From VRUE01 sp963737575 (GTDB lineage Bacteria > Actinomycetota > Thermoleophilia > Solirubrobacterales > 70-9), in the NCBI GenBank assembly GCA_963737575.1, contig CAVTTJ010000003.1, positions 186,001 to 250,000 on the forward strand: a stretch of DNA of 64,000 nucleotides, given 5' to 3'. Shown one piece after another: positions 19,070-28,014 of the stretch; within the stretch, counting starts at the first letter, position 1, and the number at the start of each line of letters is the position of its first letter. A program made the translations under genes and the position numbers. The notes under the pieces were generated by a model, which searched no databases, was not told where the DNA came from, and was given only the letters and a program-made list of their open reading frames with translations.

Positions 19070-19746
19070 CGCCCTCCTCGGTCGCCTTCCGGGCGATTCT
19101 CGAGAAGGACCTGCGGACCGAGCTCCGCACCCTCCAGTCGCTGCCGGCAATGGCGCTGTTCGCCGTCACCACGTTCGTCATCTTCCGCTTCGGGCTCGAC
19201 CGGACCCAGCTCTCGGGGAGTCTCGCCTCGGGCGTGCTCTGGGCGACGCTGCTCTTCGCCGCGGTCCTCGGGATCAACCGGCTGTTCGTCGCCGAGCGCC
19301 AGGAGGGGGGCTTCGACGCGATCCGGCTGGCGCCGATCGACCGCACGGCGCTGTTCGCGGCGAAGGCGGTGGCGCTCGTCGTCTACCTGGCGATCCTCGA
19401 GCTGATCGTCGTCCCCGTCTTTGCGATCTTCTTCCTCGACTCCGTCACGGCGATTCCGCCCCTCGCCGCGGTGCTGCTGCTCGCCGACGTCGGCCTCGCC
19501 GCCACCGGGACCCTGATCTCCTCGATGGCGGTCAACTCGCGGGCCCGCGACCTGCTTGGCCCCCTGGTGCTGCTGCCGCTCGTCGTGCCGCTGATGATCG
19601 CCGCGACAGGCGCTAGCAGGCACCTGCTTGCGGCGGGCGGACCCGGTTACGAGCGCTTCGGCACCTGGCTTGCGGTCCTCGGCCTATACGATTTGATCTT
19701 CCTCCTCGTCGGATACGCGGTCTTCGACTTCCTCCTGGAGGACTGA
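19066..19746 (+). CDS. ccmB: Haem exporter membrane subunit CcmB
   Basis: A 226-residue integral membrane protein with about six hydrophobic segments. The N-terminal FRAILEKDLRTELRT and the loop RQEGGFDAIRLAPIDR are typical of CcmB. It forms the ABC complex with CcmA. The start ATG overlaps the ccmA stop (ATGA), so the two are coupled. Confidence 0.85.
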   Translation: MTPSSVAFRAILEKDLRTELRTLQSLPAMALFAVTTFVIFRFGLDRTQLSGSLASGVLWATLLFAAVLGINRLFVAERQEGGFDAIRLAPIDRTALFAAKAVALVVYLAILELIVVPVFAIFFLDSVTAIPPLAAVLLLADVGLAATGTLISSMAVNSRARDLLGPLVLLPLVVPLMIAATGASRHLLAAGGPGYERFGTWLAVLGLYDLIFLLVGYAVFDFLLED

Positions 19747-19773
19747 GCACGCGCCACCGCGGGCCCCGCAAGG

Positions 19774-20496
19774 ATGTACGGCAAAGGACTGAAACCCCTC
19801 TCGATCGCGACCGTGGTGCTCCTCGCCACAGGTCTCTCGCTGGTCTTCTTCTACGCGCCCAACGACGCCGACCAGGGCTTCATCCAGAAGATCTTCTACC
19901 TGCACGTGCCGCTGGCGATGGTCTCGCTGGTCGGCTTCATCCTCGGCGGTGTCTTCGCGATCCTCCATCTGCGCAGCGGCGACCGCCGCTGGGACGCCTA
20001 CTCCTATGTCTCGATCCACATGTCGGTGATCTTCGGCGTCGCGGTGCTGATCACCGGCTCGATCTGGGCGAAGGCCTCCTGGGGGCACTGGTGGGTATGG
20101 GACGAGCCGACGCTGGTCAGCTTCCTGATCGTCTTCCTCCTCTACGCGACCTACTACCCGTTCCGCTACGCGATCGAGGACAGGGACCGCCAGGCCCGCT
20201 ATGCGTCGGTCTTCGCGATCACGGCGGGCGCCTTCGTTCCGCTCAACTTCATCGCGGTGCGCCTCGCCGAAAGCCTCGTCCACCCGCGCGTCTTCGCCAC
20301 CACCGGGGGCGGCCTCCCCAGCTCGATGATGCTGACCTTCCTCGTCTGTCTGACCGCGACGGCGCTGCTCTGGGTGACCCTGGTCAAGCTCGAGCTGACC
20401 GCGAAGAGCGCCTCGGGCCAGGTGAAGAGACTGCGGCGCGCGCTCGACGCGCCGCCCGGCGGCACGCGCTCGCGGGTCGCTCCGGAGGTTTCCTGA
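19774..20496 (+). CDS. ccmC: Cytochrome c biogenesis protein CcmC
   Basis: A 240-residue membrane protein with six likely helices and the haem-handling WWD motif ASWGHWWVWDEPTLVS near residues 98-113. His residues in YLHVPLAM and in SLVHPRVF are candidates for the two axial haem ligands. CcmC loads haem onto the chaperone CcmE outside the membrane. The tail after residue 210 is basic. It lies 27 bases after ccmB. Confidence 0.9.
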   Translation: MYGKGLKPLSIATVVLLATGLSLVFFYAPNDADQGFIQKIFYLHVPLAMVSLVGFILGGVFAILHLRSGDRRWDAYSYVSIHMSVIFGVAVLITGSIWAKASWGHWWVWDEPTLVSFLIVFLLYATYYPFRYAIEDRDRQARYASVFAITAGAFVPLNFIAVRLAESLVHPRVFATTGGGLPSSMMLTFLVCLTATALLWVTLVKLELTAKSASGQVKRLRRALDAPPGGTRSRVAPEVS

Positions 20497-20510
20497 GCCG
20501 TGCGCAGCGA

Positions 20511-20542
20511 GCGTCGAAATCTGAGTTTTCGCGAGCGGAGCA
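20511..20542 (+). repeat. Degenerate short repeat, copy 1 (upstream of ccmD)
   Basis: Starts GCGTCGAAATCTGAGTTTTC and continues GCGAGCGGAG. A second copy at 20757-20788 matches at 20 of the first 23 positions. It lies in the ccmC-ccmD gap and just 3' of the ccmC stop. Confidence 0.5.
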
Positions 20543-20564
20543 CCGGCGAAAGGCGGGTGTTCTA

Positions 20565-20873
20565 ATGCCGGCCCTGCCGCTCGATGAGGCCGGCAAGTAC
20601 GTCGCCGGCGCCTACATCGTCTTCATGGTCCTGCTGGTCGTCTACGTCGCGATCATGGCGATCAAACTGCAGCGGATCGAGCGCGAGCTGCGCGACCTGG
20701 CGGGATTCGCAGAGCAGCGTTCGAGGGATGAGAACGACAAAGACACGAGCGAGGGCGCGTCGAACTCTGAATATTCGCGGCCGAGCGAGGTAGCAGCTGT
20801 GACCCTTCAAGGTGGGCCGAACCCGCCCGCGGCGGGCGCGGAGCGGAGCACGCGGGCGGAATCTGATGTCTGA
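20565..20873 (+). CDS. ccmD: Haem exporter small protein CcmD-like
   Basis: A 102-residue protein. Residues 8-45 match CcmD: KYVAGAYIVFMVLLVVYVAI is the single membrane helix and KLQRIERELRDL is the basic cytosolic stretch after it. CcmD normally has 45-70 residues, so the last 50 here are an extension; part of that extension is encoded by copy 2 of the short repeat. The gene overlaps hemA by 8 bases. Confidence 0.75.
   Translation: MPALPLDEAGKYVAGAYIVFMVLLVVYVAIMAIKLQRIERELRDLAGFAEQRSRDENDKDTSEGASNSEYSRPSEVAAVTLQGGPNPPAAGAERSTRAESDV
20757..20788 (+). repeat. Degenerate short repeat, copy 2 (inside ccmD)
   Basis: Starts GCGTCGAACTCTGAATATTC followed by GCGGCCGAGC. It resembles copy 1 (20511-20542) and is translated as part of the ccmD tail. 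The copies are 246 bases apart and flank the conserved part of ccmD. Confidence 0.5.
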
Positions 20874-22197
20874 GCTTTTCGCCCTCGGCGTCTCGCACAA
20901 GACCGCCCCGCTCGACCTCCGCGAGCGGCTATCGCTGACCGAGGGCCGCGCGGTCGGGGCGCTTCGCGAGCTGACCGCGGCCGAGGGGATCCACGAGGCG
21001 GCGGCGCTCTCGACCTGCAACCGGACCGAGCTCTACCTGATCGTCTCCGACCCGGTCGAAGCCGAGTCGACGGCGCTCGGCATCCTCACCCGCCAGGCGG
21101 AGCTGCGACCGACCGAGCTGCTCGGCCACCTCTACTCGCTGCGCTCGGGCGACGCCGTGCGCCATCTCTTCCGGGTCACAGCCGGCCTCGACTCGATGAT
21201 CGTCGGCGAGGCCGAGATCCAGGGCCAGGTCAAGCGCGCCTACGAGCTCGCCCTGGTCGAGGGTGGGACCGGGCCGGTCCTGAACCGGCTCTTCCGCGGC
21301 GCCCTTGCCGCCGGCGGCCGCGCCCGCGAGGAGACGGCAATCGGCGAGCGCGGCGTCTCAATCCCGTCGGTGGCAGTCGAGCTGGCGCGACGGACGTTGG
21401 GCGATCTCGGCGACCGGCGCGTCCTCGTGATCGGCGCCGGCGAAACGGCCGAGCTCGTCGCGCGGGCGCTGGTCGCGCGCGGAGTCTCGACCGTCTTCGT
21501 CGCCAACCGCCACCACGACCGGGCGATCGGGCTGGCCCAGCGCTTCGGCGGCGCCGCGGTCCGCCTCGAGGAGCTGCCGGAGCAGCTCGGGCAGGCCGAC
21601 ATCGTCGTCTCCGCGACCAACTCGCCCCACCACATCGTCGAGCGCGACGGGCTCGAGCAGGTGATGAAGAGCCGCGAGGAGCGGCTGCTGCTGCTGATCG
21701 ACATCGCGGTACCGCGCGACGTCGACCCCGAGTGCCGCCAGATCCCCGGCGTGACCCTTCACGACATCGACGACTTCCAGCAGATCGTCGAGCGCAATGC
21801 GAGCGGCCGCGAGGCCGAGGCGGGGCGGGCCGAACCGATCCTCGAGGCCGAGCAGGACCGCTTCGAACGCTGGCTTGCGTCGCTCGCGGTGGTGCCGACG
21901 GTGGCATCGCTGCGGGAACGGGCGGAGGAGGTGGTGGAGCGGCTATTGGCCGAGAACGAAGGCCGCTGGGAGAGCCTCAGCGAGGCCGACCGCGAGCGGA
22001 TCGCGGTGATGGCGAGGGCGGTGGCGTCCCGCCTCCTGCACGAGCCGACTCTGCGGATGAAGCGGGCGGCGGGCAGCGACGACGCCTATCTCTACGTCAG
22101 CGCGCTGCGCGAGCTGTTCGGGCTTGACGCCGAGACCGAGCCGGAGGCCGAGGGCCGCGCGAACGTGACTGAGCTACGGCGACGCAAGTCCGGCTAG
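20866..22197 (+). CDS. hemA: Glutamyl-tRNA reductase
   Basis: A 443-residue enzyme that reduces glutamyl-tRNA to glutamate-1-semialdehyde with NADPH, the first step of C5 haem synthesis. The active-site segment ALSTCNRTELYLI holds the nucleophile Cys (about residue 51). GLDSMIVGEAEIQGQVK and the Rossmann motif VLVIGAGETAELVARAL are intact, and the C-terminal dimerisation helices are full length. I placed the start at the ATG at 20866 (MSELFALGVSHKTAP), since this is where family similarity begins; it overlaps the ccmD stop. Confidence 0.95.
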   Translation: MSELFALGVSHKTAPLDLRERLSLTEGRAVGALRELTAAEGIHEAAALSTCNRTELYLIVSDPVEAESTALGILTRQAELRPTELLGHLYSLRSGDAVRHLFRVTAGLDSMIVGEAEIQGQVKRAYELALVEGGTGPVLNRLFRGALAAGGRAREETAIGERGVSIPSVAVELARRTLGDLGDRRVLVIGAGETAELVARALVARGVSTVFVANRHHDRAIGLAQRFGGAAVRLEELPEQLGQADIVVSATNSPHHIVERDGLEQVMKSREERLLLLIDIAVPRDVDPECRQIPGVTLHDIDDFQQIVERNASGREAEAGRAEPILEAEQDRFERWLASLAVVPTVASLRERAEEVVERLLAENEGRWESLSEADRERIAVMARAVASRLLHEPTLRMKRAAGSDDAYLYVSALRELFGLDAETEPEAEGRANVTELRRRKSG

Positions 22198-22206
22198 GGG
22201 CACACC

Positions 22207-23100
22207 GTGGCACTTCGCCTCGCGACCAGGGGGAGTGCCCTGGCGCTCGCCCAGGCCGAGTGGGTCGCGGGCCTGCTCGGGGGAGCGGAGCTCGTCGAGG
22301 TCTCCTCCGACGGGGAGCCCGGCGACAAGGGGCGCTTCGTGCGGGGGGTCGAGGCCGCGCTCCTCGACGGCCGGGCCGAGATCGGCGTCCACTCGGCCAA
22401 GGACGTCCCCGCCGAGATGCCGGAGGGACTGGCGATCGCCGCGGTTCCGGCGCGCGAGGACCCCTCCGACGTCTGGATCGGCGCCGGAGCCTCGCTCGAG
22501 CAGGTCCCGGAGGGCGCACGGGTCGGGACGGCGAGCCTGAGGCGGCGCTCGCAGCTGCTCGCGGCGCGACCCGACCTCGAGGTCGGTGAGCTGCACGGGA
22601 ACGTAGACACCAGGCTGCGCAGCCTGGCCGCCGGTGAGCTCGACGCGATCGTCCTCGCCGCGGCCGGCCTGAGGCGGCTTGGCCGCGAGGGGGAGGGGGC
22701 GTTCGCACTCCCTGCCGAGCAGATGACTCCGGCAGCCGGACAGGGTGCCCTGGTGCTGCAGGCGCGCGACGACGACGACGAGGCGCTCGGGGCCGCGGCG
22801 GCGATCGGCGAGGAGCGGGCACTGCACGAGCTGACTGCGGAGCGCGCCGTCGTCTCCCTCCTCGACGCGACCTGCTCCAGCCCGATCGGCGTCCACGCAG
22901 CGCTCGAGGGAGGGCGGATCGCGATCGAGGCCTTCGTCGGGCTGCCCGACGGCAGCGAGTGGGTCCGCGACCGGGTCGAGCTCGAGGTCGAGCAGCCGGC
23001 CGCCGCCGGGGCGCTGCTCGCCGAGCGCCTTTCGGCGGCTGGGGCCCGCGACATCCTCGAGCGCGCCGAGGGCCTTCCGGCTACAGGAACACTCGAATGA
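22207..23100 (+). CDS. hemC: Porphobilinogen deaminase (hydroxymethylbilane synthase)
   Basis: A 297-residue enzyme that joins four porphobilinogen units. It begins LRLATRGSALALAQAEWV, keeps the HSAKDVPAEMPEG motif and the Arg-rich TASLRRRSQLLA segment, and carries the cofactor-binding Cys in LLDATCSSPIGVHA (about 222). The region before it, QMTPAAGQGALVLQAR, is also typical. GTG start, nine bases after hemA. hemB is not in the window. Confidence 0.95.
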   Translation: MALRLATRGSALALAQAEWVAGLLGGAELVEVSSDGEPGDKGRFVRGVEAALLDGRAEIGVHSAKDVPAEMPEGLAIAAVPAREDPSDVWIGAGASLEQVPEGARVGTASLRRRSQLLAARPDLEVGELHGNVDTRLRSLAAGELDAIVLAAAGLRRLGREGEGAFALPAEQMTPAAGQGALVLQARDDDDEALGAAAAIGEERALHELTAERAVVSLLDATCSSPIGVHAALEGGRIAIEAFVGLPDGSEWVRDRVELEVEQPAAAGALLAERLSAAGARDILERAEGLPATGTLE

Positions 23101-24602
23101 GCGCGCGAGCCGGCGTCGTCTACCTGGTCGGCGCCGGTCCCGGGGACCCGGGGCTGATGACGGCGCGGGCGCTTGAGCTCGTCGGCGCGGCCGACGCGAT
23201 CTTCCACGACCGGCTGATTCCCCCCGGTGCCCTCGACGGCGCCCGCGAGGACGCCGAGCTGGTCTACGTCGGAAAGGAGCCCGGCCGTCCCTCCCTCCCC
23301 CAGGAGGAGATCTCCGAGCGTCTGGTCGAGGCGGCCCGGGCCGGGCGGAGCGTCGTCCGCCTCAAGGGCGGCGACCCGTTCGTCTTCGGCCGCGGCGGCG
23401 AGGAGGCGGAAGCGCTTCGCGCGGCGGGAATCGAGTTCGAGGTCGTGCCCGGGGTCACGGCCGGGGTGGCGGCGACCGCGTACGCCGGGATCCCGGTGAC
23501 CCACCGCGACGACGCCTCGGCCGTCGCCTTCATCACCGGGCACGAGGACCCGGAGAAGGGCGAGACGGCGCTCGACTGGGAGGCGCTGGCCCGGTTCCCC
23601 GGGACGCTGGTCTTCTACATGGGGGTCAGGCGGCTATCGGAGAACGTCTCGGCGCTGATCGCCGGCGGGCGCGACCCCGACGAGCCGGCTGCGGCGGTCG
23701 AGCGGGGGACGATGGCCGGGCAGCGAGTTGTCACGGCCAGCCTCGCCGGCCTCGCGGCCGAGGTCGAGCGGGCCGGAATCGGCGCCCCGGCGGTGATCGT
23801 CGTCGGCGAGGTGGTCGGGCGGAGGGACATCCTCGCCTGGCTCGAGCAGCGGCCGCTGCACGGCCGCAGGGTCGTCGTCACCCGCGCCCGGGCGCAGGCC
23901 AGCGGCCTCGCCCGCAGGCTGCGCCTGCTGGGCGCCGAGGTGGTCGAGCTTCCCGCGATCAGGATCGAGCCACGGACCGGGAGCAAGGAGGTGCACGGGG
24001 CGGTGGCCGCGATCGACTCCTACTCGCTCGTCTGCCTGACCAGCCCGAACGGGGTCCGCCTCCTGTTCGAGGCGCTCCGGGTGGCGGGGCGTGACGCGCG
24101 TGCGCTCGCCGGCTCCACGGTCGCCGCGATCGGCCCGGGAACGGCGGCCGCCCTGGCGAGCAACGGGATCGACGCCGACGTGGTCCCGGAGCGCTTCGTC
24201 GCCGAGGCGCTCCTCGAGGCCCTCGAGGGGACCGAGGTCGCCGGCCGCCGCGTCCTCCTCGCCCGCGCCGCCGAGGCCCGCGACGTGCTTCCCGACGGCC
24301 TCCGCCAACGCGGCGCCGAGGTCGACGACGTCGCTCTCTATGAAACCGTCCGCGAGGAGCCGGCGCCCGAGGCGATCGAGGCCGCCGCCGAAGCCGACTA
24401 CGTCACCTTCACTTCCTCCTCGACCGTCCGGAACCTGACCGAGGCGCTCGGCGAGCGTTTCCCGGCGGGCTCCCGAGTGATCTCGATCGGCCCCGTGACC
24501 AGCGAGGCGGCGCGGAAGGCGGGGCTCACCGTCGACGCCGAGGCCGAGCGCCACGACATCGACGGCCTCCTGGAGGCCCTGCTCGCCGACGCCTCCCGCT
24601 GA
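23097..24602 (+). CDS. cobA-hemD: Fused uroporphyrinogen-III methyltransferase / uroporphyrinogen-III synthase
   Basis: A 501-residue fusion. Residues 1-245 are the CobA/SUMT domain: VYLVGAGPGDPGLMTARA, VRLKGGDPFVFGRGGEE, VVPGVTAGVAATAYAGIPVTH in two halves, and TLVFYMGVRRL. It methylates uroporphyrinogen III toward sirohaem and B12. Residues about 250-500 are the HemD domain (RRVVVTRARAQASGLARRL, then YVTFTSSSTVRNL), which closes and inverts ring D. Fusing the two is known in many actinobacteria and Firmicutes. The ATG at 23097 overlaps the hemC stop (ATGA); this is preferred over the longer upstream frame. Confidence 0.95.
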   Translation: MSARAGVVYLVGAGPGDPGLMTARALELVGAADAIFHDRLIPPGALDGAREDAELVYVGKEPGRPSLPQEEISERLVEAARAGRSVVRLKGGDPFVFGRGGEEAEALRAAGIEFEVVPGVTAGVAATAYAGIPVTHRDDASAVAFITGHEDPEKGETALDWEALARFPGTLVFYMGVRRLSENVSALIAGGRDPDEPAAAVERGTMAGQRVVTASLAGLAAEVERAGIGAPAVIVVGEVVGRRDILAWLEQRPLHGRRVVVTRARAQASGLARRLRLLGAEVVELPAIRIEPRTGSKEVHGAVAAIDSYSLVCLTSPNGVRLLFEALRVAGRDARALAGSTVAAIGPGTAAALASNGIDADVVPERFVAEALLEALEGTEVAGRRVLLARAAEARDVLPDGLRQRGAEVDDVALYETVREEPAPEAIEAAAEADYVTFTSSSTVRNLTEALGERFPAGSRVISIGPVTSEAARKAGLTVDAEAERHDIDGLLEALLADASR

Positions 24603-24604
24603 GC

Positions 24605-24643
24605 TGTCGCAGTTCCCTCCACCCCACGAAGGAAACTGCGACA
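24605..24643 (+). terminator. Hairpin between cobA-hemD and birA
   Basis: TGTCGCAGTT (24605-24614) pairs with AACTGCGACA (24634-24643) over 10 bases, with a further partly paired stretch inside. It starts 3 bases after the cobA-hemD stop and ends 3 bases before the birA start, so it may weaken expression of birA or mask its ribosome site. Confidence 0.5.
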
Positions 24644-24646
24644 TCC

Positions 24647-25345
24647 ATGAGGTTTGGGGCGCCGCACCGGCACTTCCGGATAACCGACTCGACCAACTCG
24701 CGCGCCCGAGAGCTTGCGGGCGCCGGCGCCCCCGGGGGGACCGTCGTCACCGCCGCCGAGCAGACCGCGGGGCGCGGCCGGCAGGGCCGGAGCTGGACCG
24801 CGCCCGCGGGGAGCGCCCTCCTCTACTCGGCGATCGTCCGCCCGCTCGAGCGACGGCACGCCCTGCTGCCGCTGGCGGCCGCGGTCGCCACCTGTGAGGC
24901 GGCCGAGCGCCTCGAGGGCGGGGTCGAGTGCCGGATCAAGTGGCCGAACGACATCTGGGTCGCCGAGCGGAAGCTGGCCGGGATCCTGATCGAGGCCAGG
25001 CCACAGGAGGGGTGGGCGGTGATCGGGGTCGGGCTGAACCTGACGATCGCGCCGGGGGAATTTCCGCCCGAGCTTCGCGAGACGGCGACGTCGCTCTCCT
25101 CCGCGCCGTCCGCCGGTGCGGCGCGGACGGCGCTCGACGAGAGCCTCGGAACCTGGGTCGGCGCGACGGCTGATGAGATTCTCGGCGCCTGGCAACCGCG
25201 CGACGCGCTGCGCGGTCGCCAGATCTCGTGGGAGGGTGGCTCGGGGGTCGCCGACGGGGTCAGCGAGGCCGGCGACCTACTCGTCCTCGTCGCCGGCGGC
25301 GACCTCGTCGCCCTCGGCGCCGGCGAGGTCCACCTCGGCCTCTGA
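24647..25345 (+). CDS. birA: Biotin--[acetyl-CoA carboxylase] ligase, monofunctional
   Basis: A 232-residue biotin protein ligase that makes biotinyl-AMP and transfers biotin to carrier domains. The biotin-binding loop GRGRQGRSW lies at residues 42-50 and the catalytic Lys segment IKWPNDIWV near 101-109, followed by KLAGILIEA. No N-terminal helix-turn-helix is present, so it is the non-regulatory class. The last 69 bases overlap the 3' end of the convergent helicase gene. Confidence 0.9.
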   Translation: MRFGAPHRHFRITDSTNSRARELAGAGAPGGTVVTAAEQTAGRGRQGRSWTAPAGSALLYSAIVRPLERRHALLPLAAAVATCEAAERLEGGVECRIKWPNDIWVAERKLAGILIEARPQEGWAVIGVGLNLTIAPGEFPPELRETATSLSSAPSAGAARTALDESLGTWVGATADEILGAWQPRDALRGRQISWEGGSGVADGVSEAGDLLVLVAGGDLVALGAGEVHLGL

Positions 25346-27865
25346 CCCGTTCTCCGCGACCTCGGTCGCGCCCTCGCCGTTCGCCTCAGGGGTCCCTTTC
25401 TCGATCCGGGCCTTGCCCTTGGCGACCGCCCCTTTGGCGGCGGCGCCATTGTCGCCGCCGCTCTTGGCCTTTTTGCGCTTGCGGCGCCGTTTGCCGCCTT
25501 TCGGGAAGTTCCGCAGCAGTTCGCGCGCCGTCGCCGAGGGTTTGCGGGCCATCCGCATCCGCGCTCCGCGCAGGACCTCCTCGCCTTCGGGGGTGTGGGA
25601 AACGGCGGCAGCAAGCAGCGCGACAGCGAGGCGGCGGTCCTGTTTGCGAGCCGCGTGAACGAGGCGGCGGGCGTTGCGGCCATGGGCGCGGCCGGAGGAG
25701 TTTACGAGCAGGCCGAGCAGGCGCTTCGTCTCCGGCCAGCGCTGCACCGCATACTCTTCGTGCAGGTCGCGCGTGTAGGAGGCGAGCCGCCAGACCCAGG
25801 CCTGGGCCTGATCGCGCCGGCCGATCCGTTTGTCGACCAGGGCCTGCAGCAGCGTTTTCGTCCCGGCCCGCTTGTCGTCGCGGCTCCAGGTGCCGACGAT
25901 GTCGATCGCGTCGTCGAAGGCGTCGGCGTCGCGGAGGTCGGCGATCTCGCCGAGCGCCTTCAGCCGCAGCTGCGAGTTGCGGTTGCGCTGGATGCAGGTG
26001 AGTAGGAAGCGCCGGCGCAGCTCCTTGGTCTTGTCGTTCTGCAGCATTGCCCGCGCCCGGCGCCAGTTCTGCGGGTTGACGCGGGCTCCGGCGAGCGCGG
26101 CCCAGGCGTGGCGCTCGGGGTAATCGAGGTTCTCGACCGCGATCCGCCACATCTCCCGTTCGAGCACCTGGGTGCGGCGCTCGGGGTCCTCGGAGACGGG
26201 GACGACCCGGCGCTCGACCCGGACCCGGCGGCCGCGGCCGCGGCGGACGGGGCCGATCACGATCGCGCCGCCACGGTAGACGTCGCGGTCGAGCAGGCTG
26301 TGGAGGGTGACGATCGTCTCGTCGTGGGTCGTCGCCGGATGGACGAAGTCGACGACGAGGCCGGCCTCCTTGCCGGGGGCGCGGCGGGTGACGCGGCCGA
26401 CCCGCTGCTGGTAGACGCGGCGCGAGGCGGTCGGCGCAAGGTGCATGCAGATCGTCGCCCGCGGCGAGTTCCAGCCCTCGGCGAGGAGCATCGCGTTGCA
26501 GAGGACGTCGACCTCGCCGCGCTCGAACCCAGCGAGGATCTCAGCGAGTTCGCGCTTCGGCGTTTCGCCGGAGACGGCGCGGGCATCGATCCCGGCCTTC
26601 TGGAGCGCTTTGGCGACGTTCGTCGCGTGCTGGACGCCGGCCGTGTAGAGGACGCCCGGAACGTCCTTGAAGCGAGTCTTGTAGAGATCGGCGATCGCGA
26701 CGTTGAACGGCTCCTGGTCGAGCAGCGCCGCCAGCTCCTCCTGGTCGAAGTCCTGGTCGACCTCGCCTTTGCGGAGCGGCACCTTGGCGATCGTCCGCAC
26801 CCCGGGGCCGGGCGGGATCCGCATGCAGCGCAGCGGTGAGATCACGCCCCGGCGGGCCGCCTGGGCGAGGTCGAAGCGCGAGGTCTGGGTCGGGAAGAGG
26901 TCGGCGACGTGACGCGCAATCAGCGCCCCCGTTGCGGTCATGCCGATGAAGACCGGGCCGTCCCAGGCGCGGATGCAGGCGCTGGTTTTCTCGCCGAGGG
27001 CGGTGTGGGCCTCGTCGCAGATCACGATCGAGTAGGCGTCGGAGATCTTCCTGTGGTTGCGGACGAACCACTGGTAGGTCTCGACCGTGACCGGGCCGTC
27101 CGGGTCGTCGCGACCCTCGAGCAGCGGCGGCCGCAGCCGCTCCTTGTAGCCGCGGTCGGAGATCTCGCCGATGAACTGGTCGACGAGGTTGCGGCGGTGG
27201 GTGAGGATCAGGACGCCGCCGGTCCGCGAGGCGTCGATGAAACCGACCGCGGCGACGGTCTTACCGGCTCCGGTCGCGTGCTCGAACCAGAAGCGCCGCG
27301 CGGCGCCGGGATCCTCGGGCGCCTCGGCGACCTGCTCCGCCTCCTCCCCCTCCTTCGGCTCCTCCCAGTCCTGGGGCTCCTCGTCGGCGGCGAGCTCCTC
27401 GTCCTCGAGCGGCTCCTCCTCGCCGTCGCGGTCGGCGCCGTCCTCCTCGGCGATCGCGGGGGCTGGGGCCTCGGCCGCGCTCCCGTTGCCGCCGTTGCGG
27501 CCGCCGCCGTTGAGGGCGACCTGCTGCTCGGCGATCAGCTCGGTCAGGGTGCCGGACAGCGCGTCGACCTGGTGCGGGTTCAGCTCGGCGCCGTCGCGCA
27601 GCTTCGGCGGCTCCTCCGCCAGAAGTCTCTCGAGCCCGAGCAGCAGCGAGAAGTTCCGCCGCCACTCGATCGACGGGTTCTCGAGCCCCTCGTCGAGCTC
27701 GGCGATCGCGGCGTCGAGGGCTTCGCGCCGCGCCGTCCCCGGGGCGAGCGCCTCCGGGCCCTCGCCATCGAGCAGGAATGGCTCGCGGGCAAACGCGGCC
27801 GCCCGCTCGATATCGGCGGCTGAAGGAACTGCCACTTGCGCGGCAACTTCGCTGGTCTTGGCCAT
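25277..27865 (-). CDS. Superfamily 2 DEAH-box helicase with an acidic insert
   Basis: An 862-residue protein. Walker A is HATGAGKTVAA (about 195-205), the DEAH box is VICDEAHTALGE (about 280-291), motif III is MTATG, and the second RecA domain carries LLAEGWNSPRATICMHL and QQRVGRVTRRAPGKEAG. Between the NPHQVDAL segment (about 96) and Walker A there is an extra run of about 50 residues made mostly of Glu and Asp. The C-terminal third is helical and then turns into a Lys/Arg-rich patch (KGGKRRRKRKKAKSGG) followed by an acidic tail. It resembles type III restriction and DNA-repair helicases in motif spelling, but no methylase or nuclease is next to it. Substrate unknown. Confidence 0.85.
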   Translation of the reverse strand: MAKTSEVAAQVAVPSAADIERAAAFAREPFLLDGEGPEALAPGTARREALDAAIAELDEGLENPSIEWRRNFSLLLGLERLLAEEPPKLRDGAELNPHQVDALSGTLTELIAEQQVALNGGGRNGGNGSAAEAPAPAIAEEDGADRDGEEEPLEDEELAADEEPQDWEEPKEGEEAEQVAEAPEDPGAARRFWFEHATGAGKTVAAVGFIDASRTGGVLILTHRRNLVDQFIGEISDRGYKERLRPPLLEGRDDPDGPVTVETYQWFVRNHRKISDAYSIVICDEAHTALGEKTSACIRAWDGPVFIGMTATGALIARHVADLFPTQTSRFDLAQAARRGVISPLRCMRIPPGPGVRTIAKVPLRKGEVDQDFDQEELAALLDQEPFNVAIADLYKTRFKDVPGVLYTAGVQHATNVAKALQKAGIDARAVSGETPKRELAEILAGFERGEVDVLCNAMLLAEGWNSPRATICMHLAPTASRRVYQQRVGRVTRRAPGKEAGLVVDFVHPATTHDETIVTLHSLLDRDVYRGGAIVIGPVRRGRGRRVRVERRVVPVSEDPERRTQVLEREMWRIAVENLDYPERHAWAALAGARVNPQNWRRARAMLQNDKTKELRRRFLLTCIQRNRNSQLRLKALGEIADLRDADAFDDAIDIVGTWSRDDKRAGTKTLLQALVDKRIGRRDQAQAWVWRLASYTRDLHEEYAVQRWPETKRLLGLLVNSSGRAHGRNARRLVHAARKQDRRLAVALLAAAVSHTPEGEEVLRGARMRMARKPSATARELLRNFPKGGKRRRKRKKAKSGGDNGAAAKGAVAKGKARIEKGTPEANGEGATEVAENGSEAEVDLAGAEGDEVAAGDEDE

Positions 27866-28014
27866 GACGGCTTCTGGGATCCCGTCTCGGCAGCGAGTCG
27901 GACGAGCTGCCGAGGAAAATTGATGAGGCGGCCGGAGGACCCAACACTCCTCCTCCGGTTACTCAAGCGGCCCGCATACCGGCGAACCGAACGGAACGTA
28001 TTGTAGTCAAGGAA
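27866..28014. other. Divergent intergenic region with a hairpin
   Basis: Between the helicase start and the TlpA-like gene. It contains CCGGAGGA (27932-27939) paired with TCCTCCGG (27951-27958). TATTGT followed by AAGGA lies just before the TTG start at 28015. No firm promoter can be named. Confidence 0.35.
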
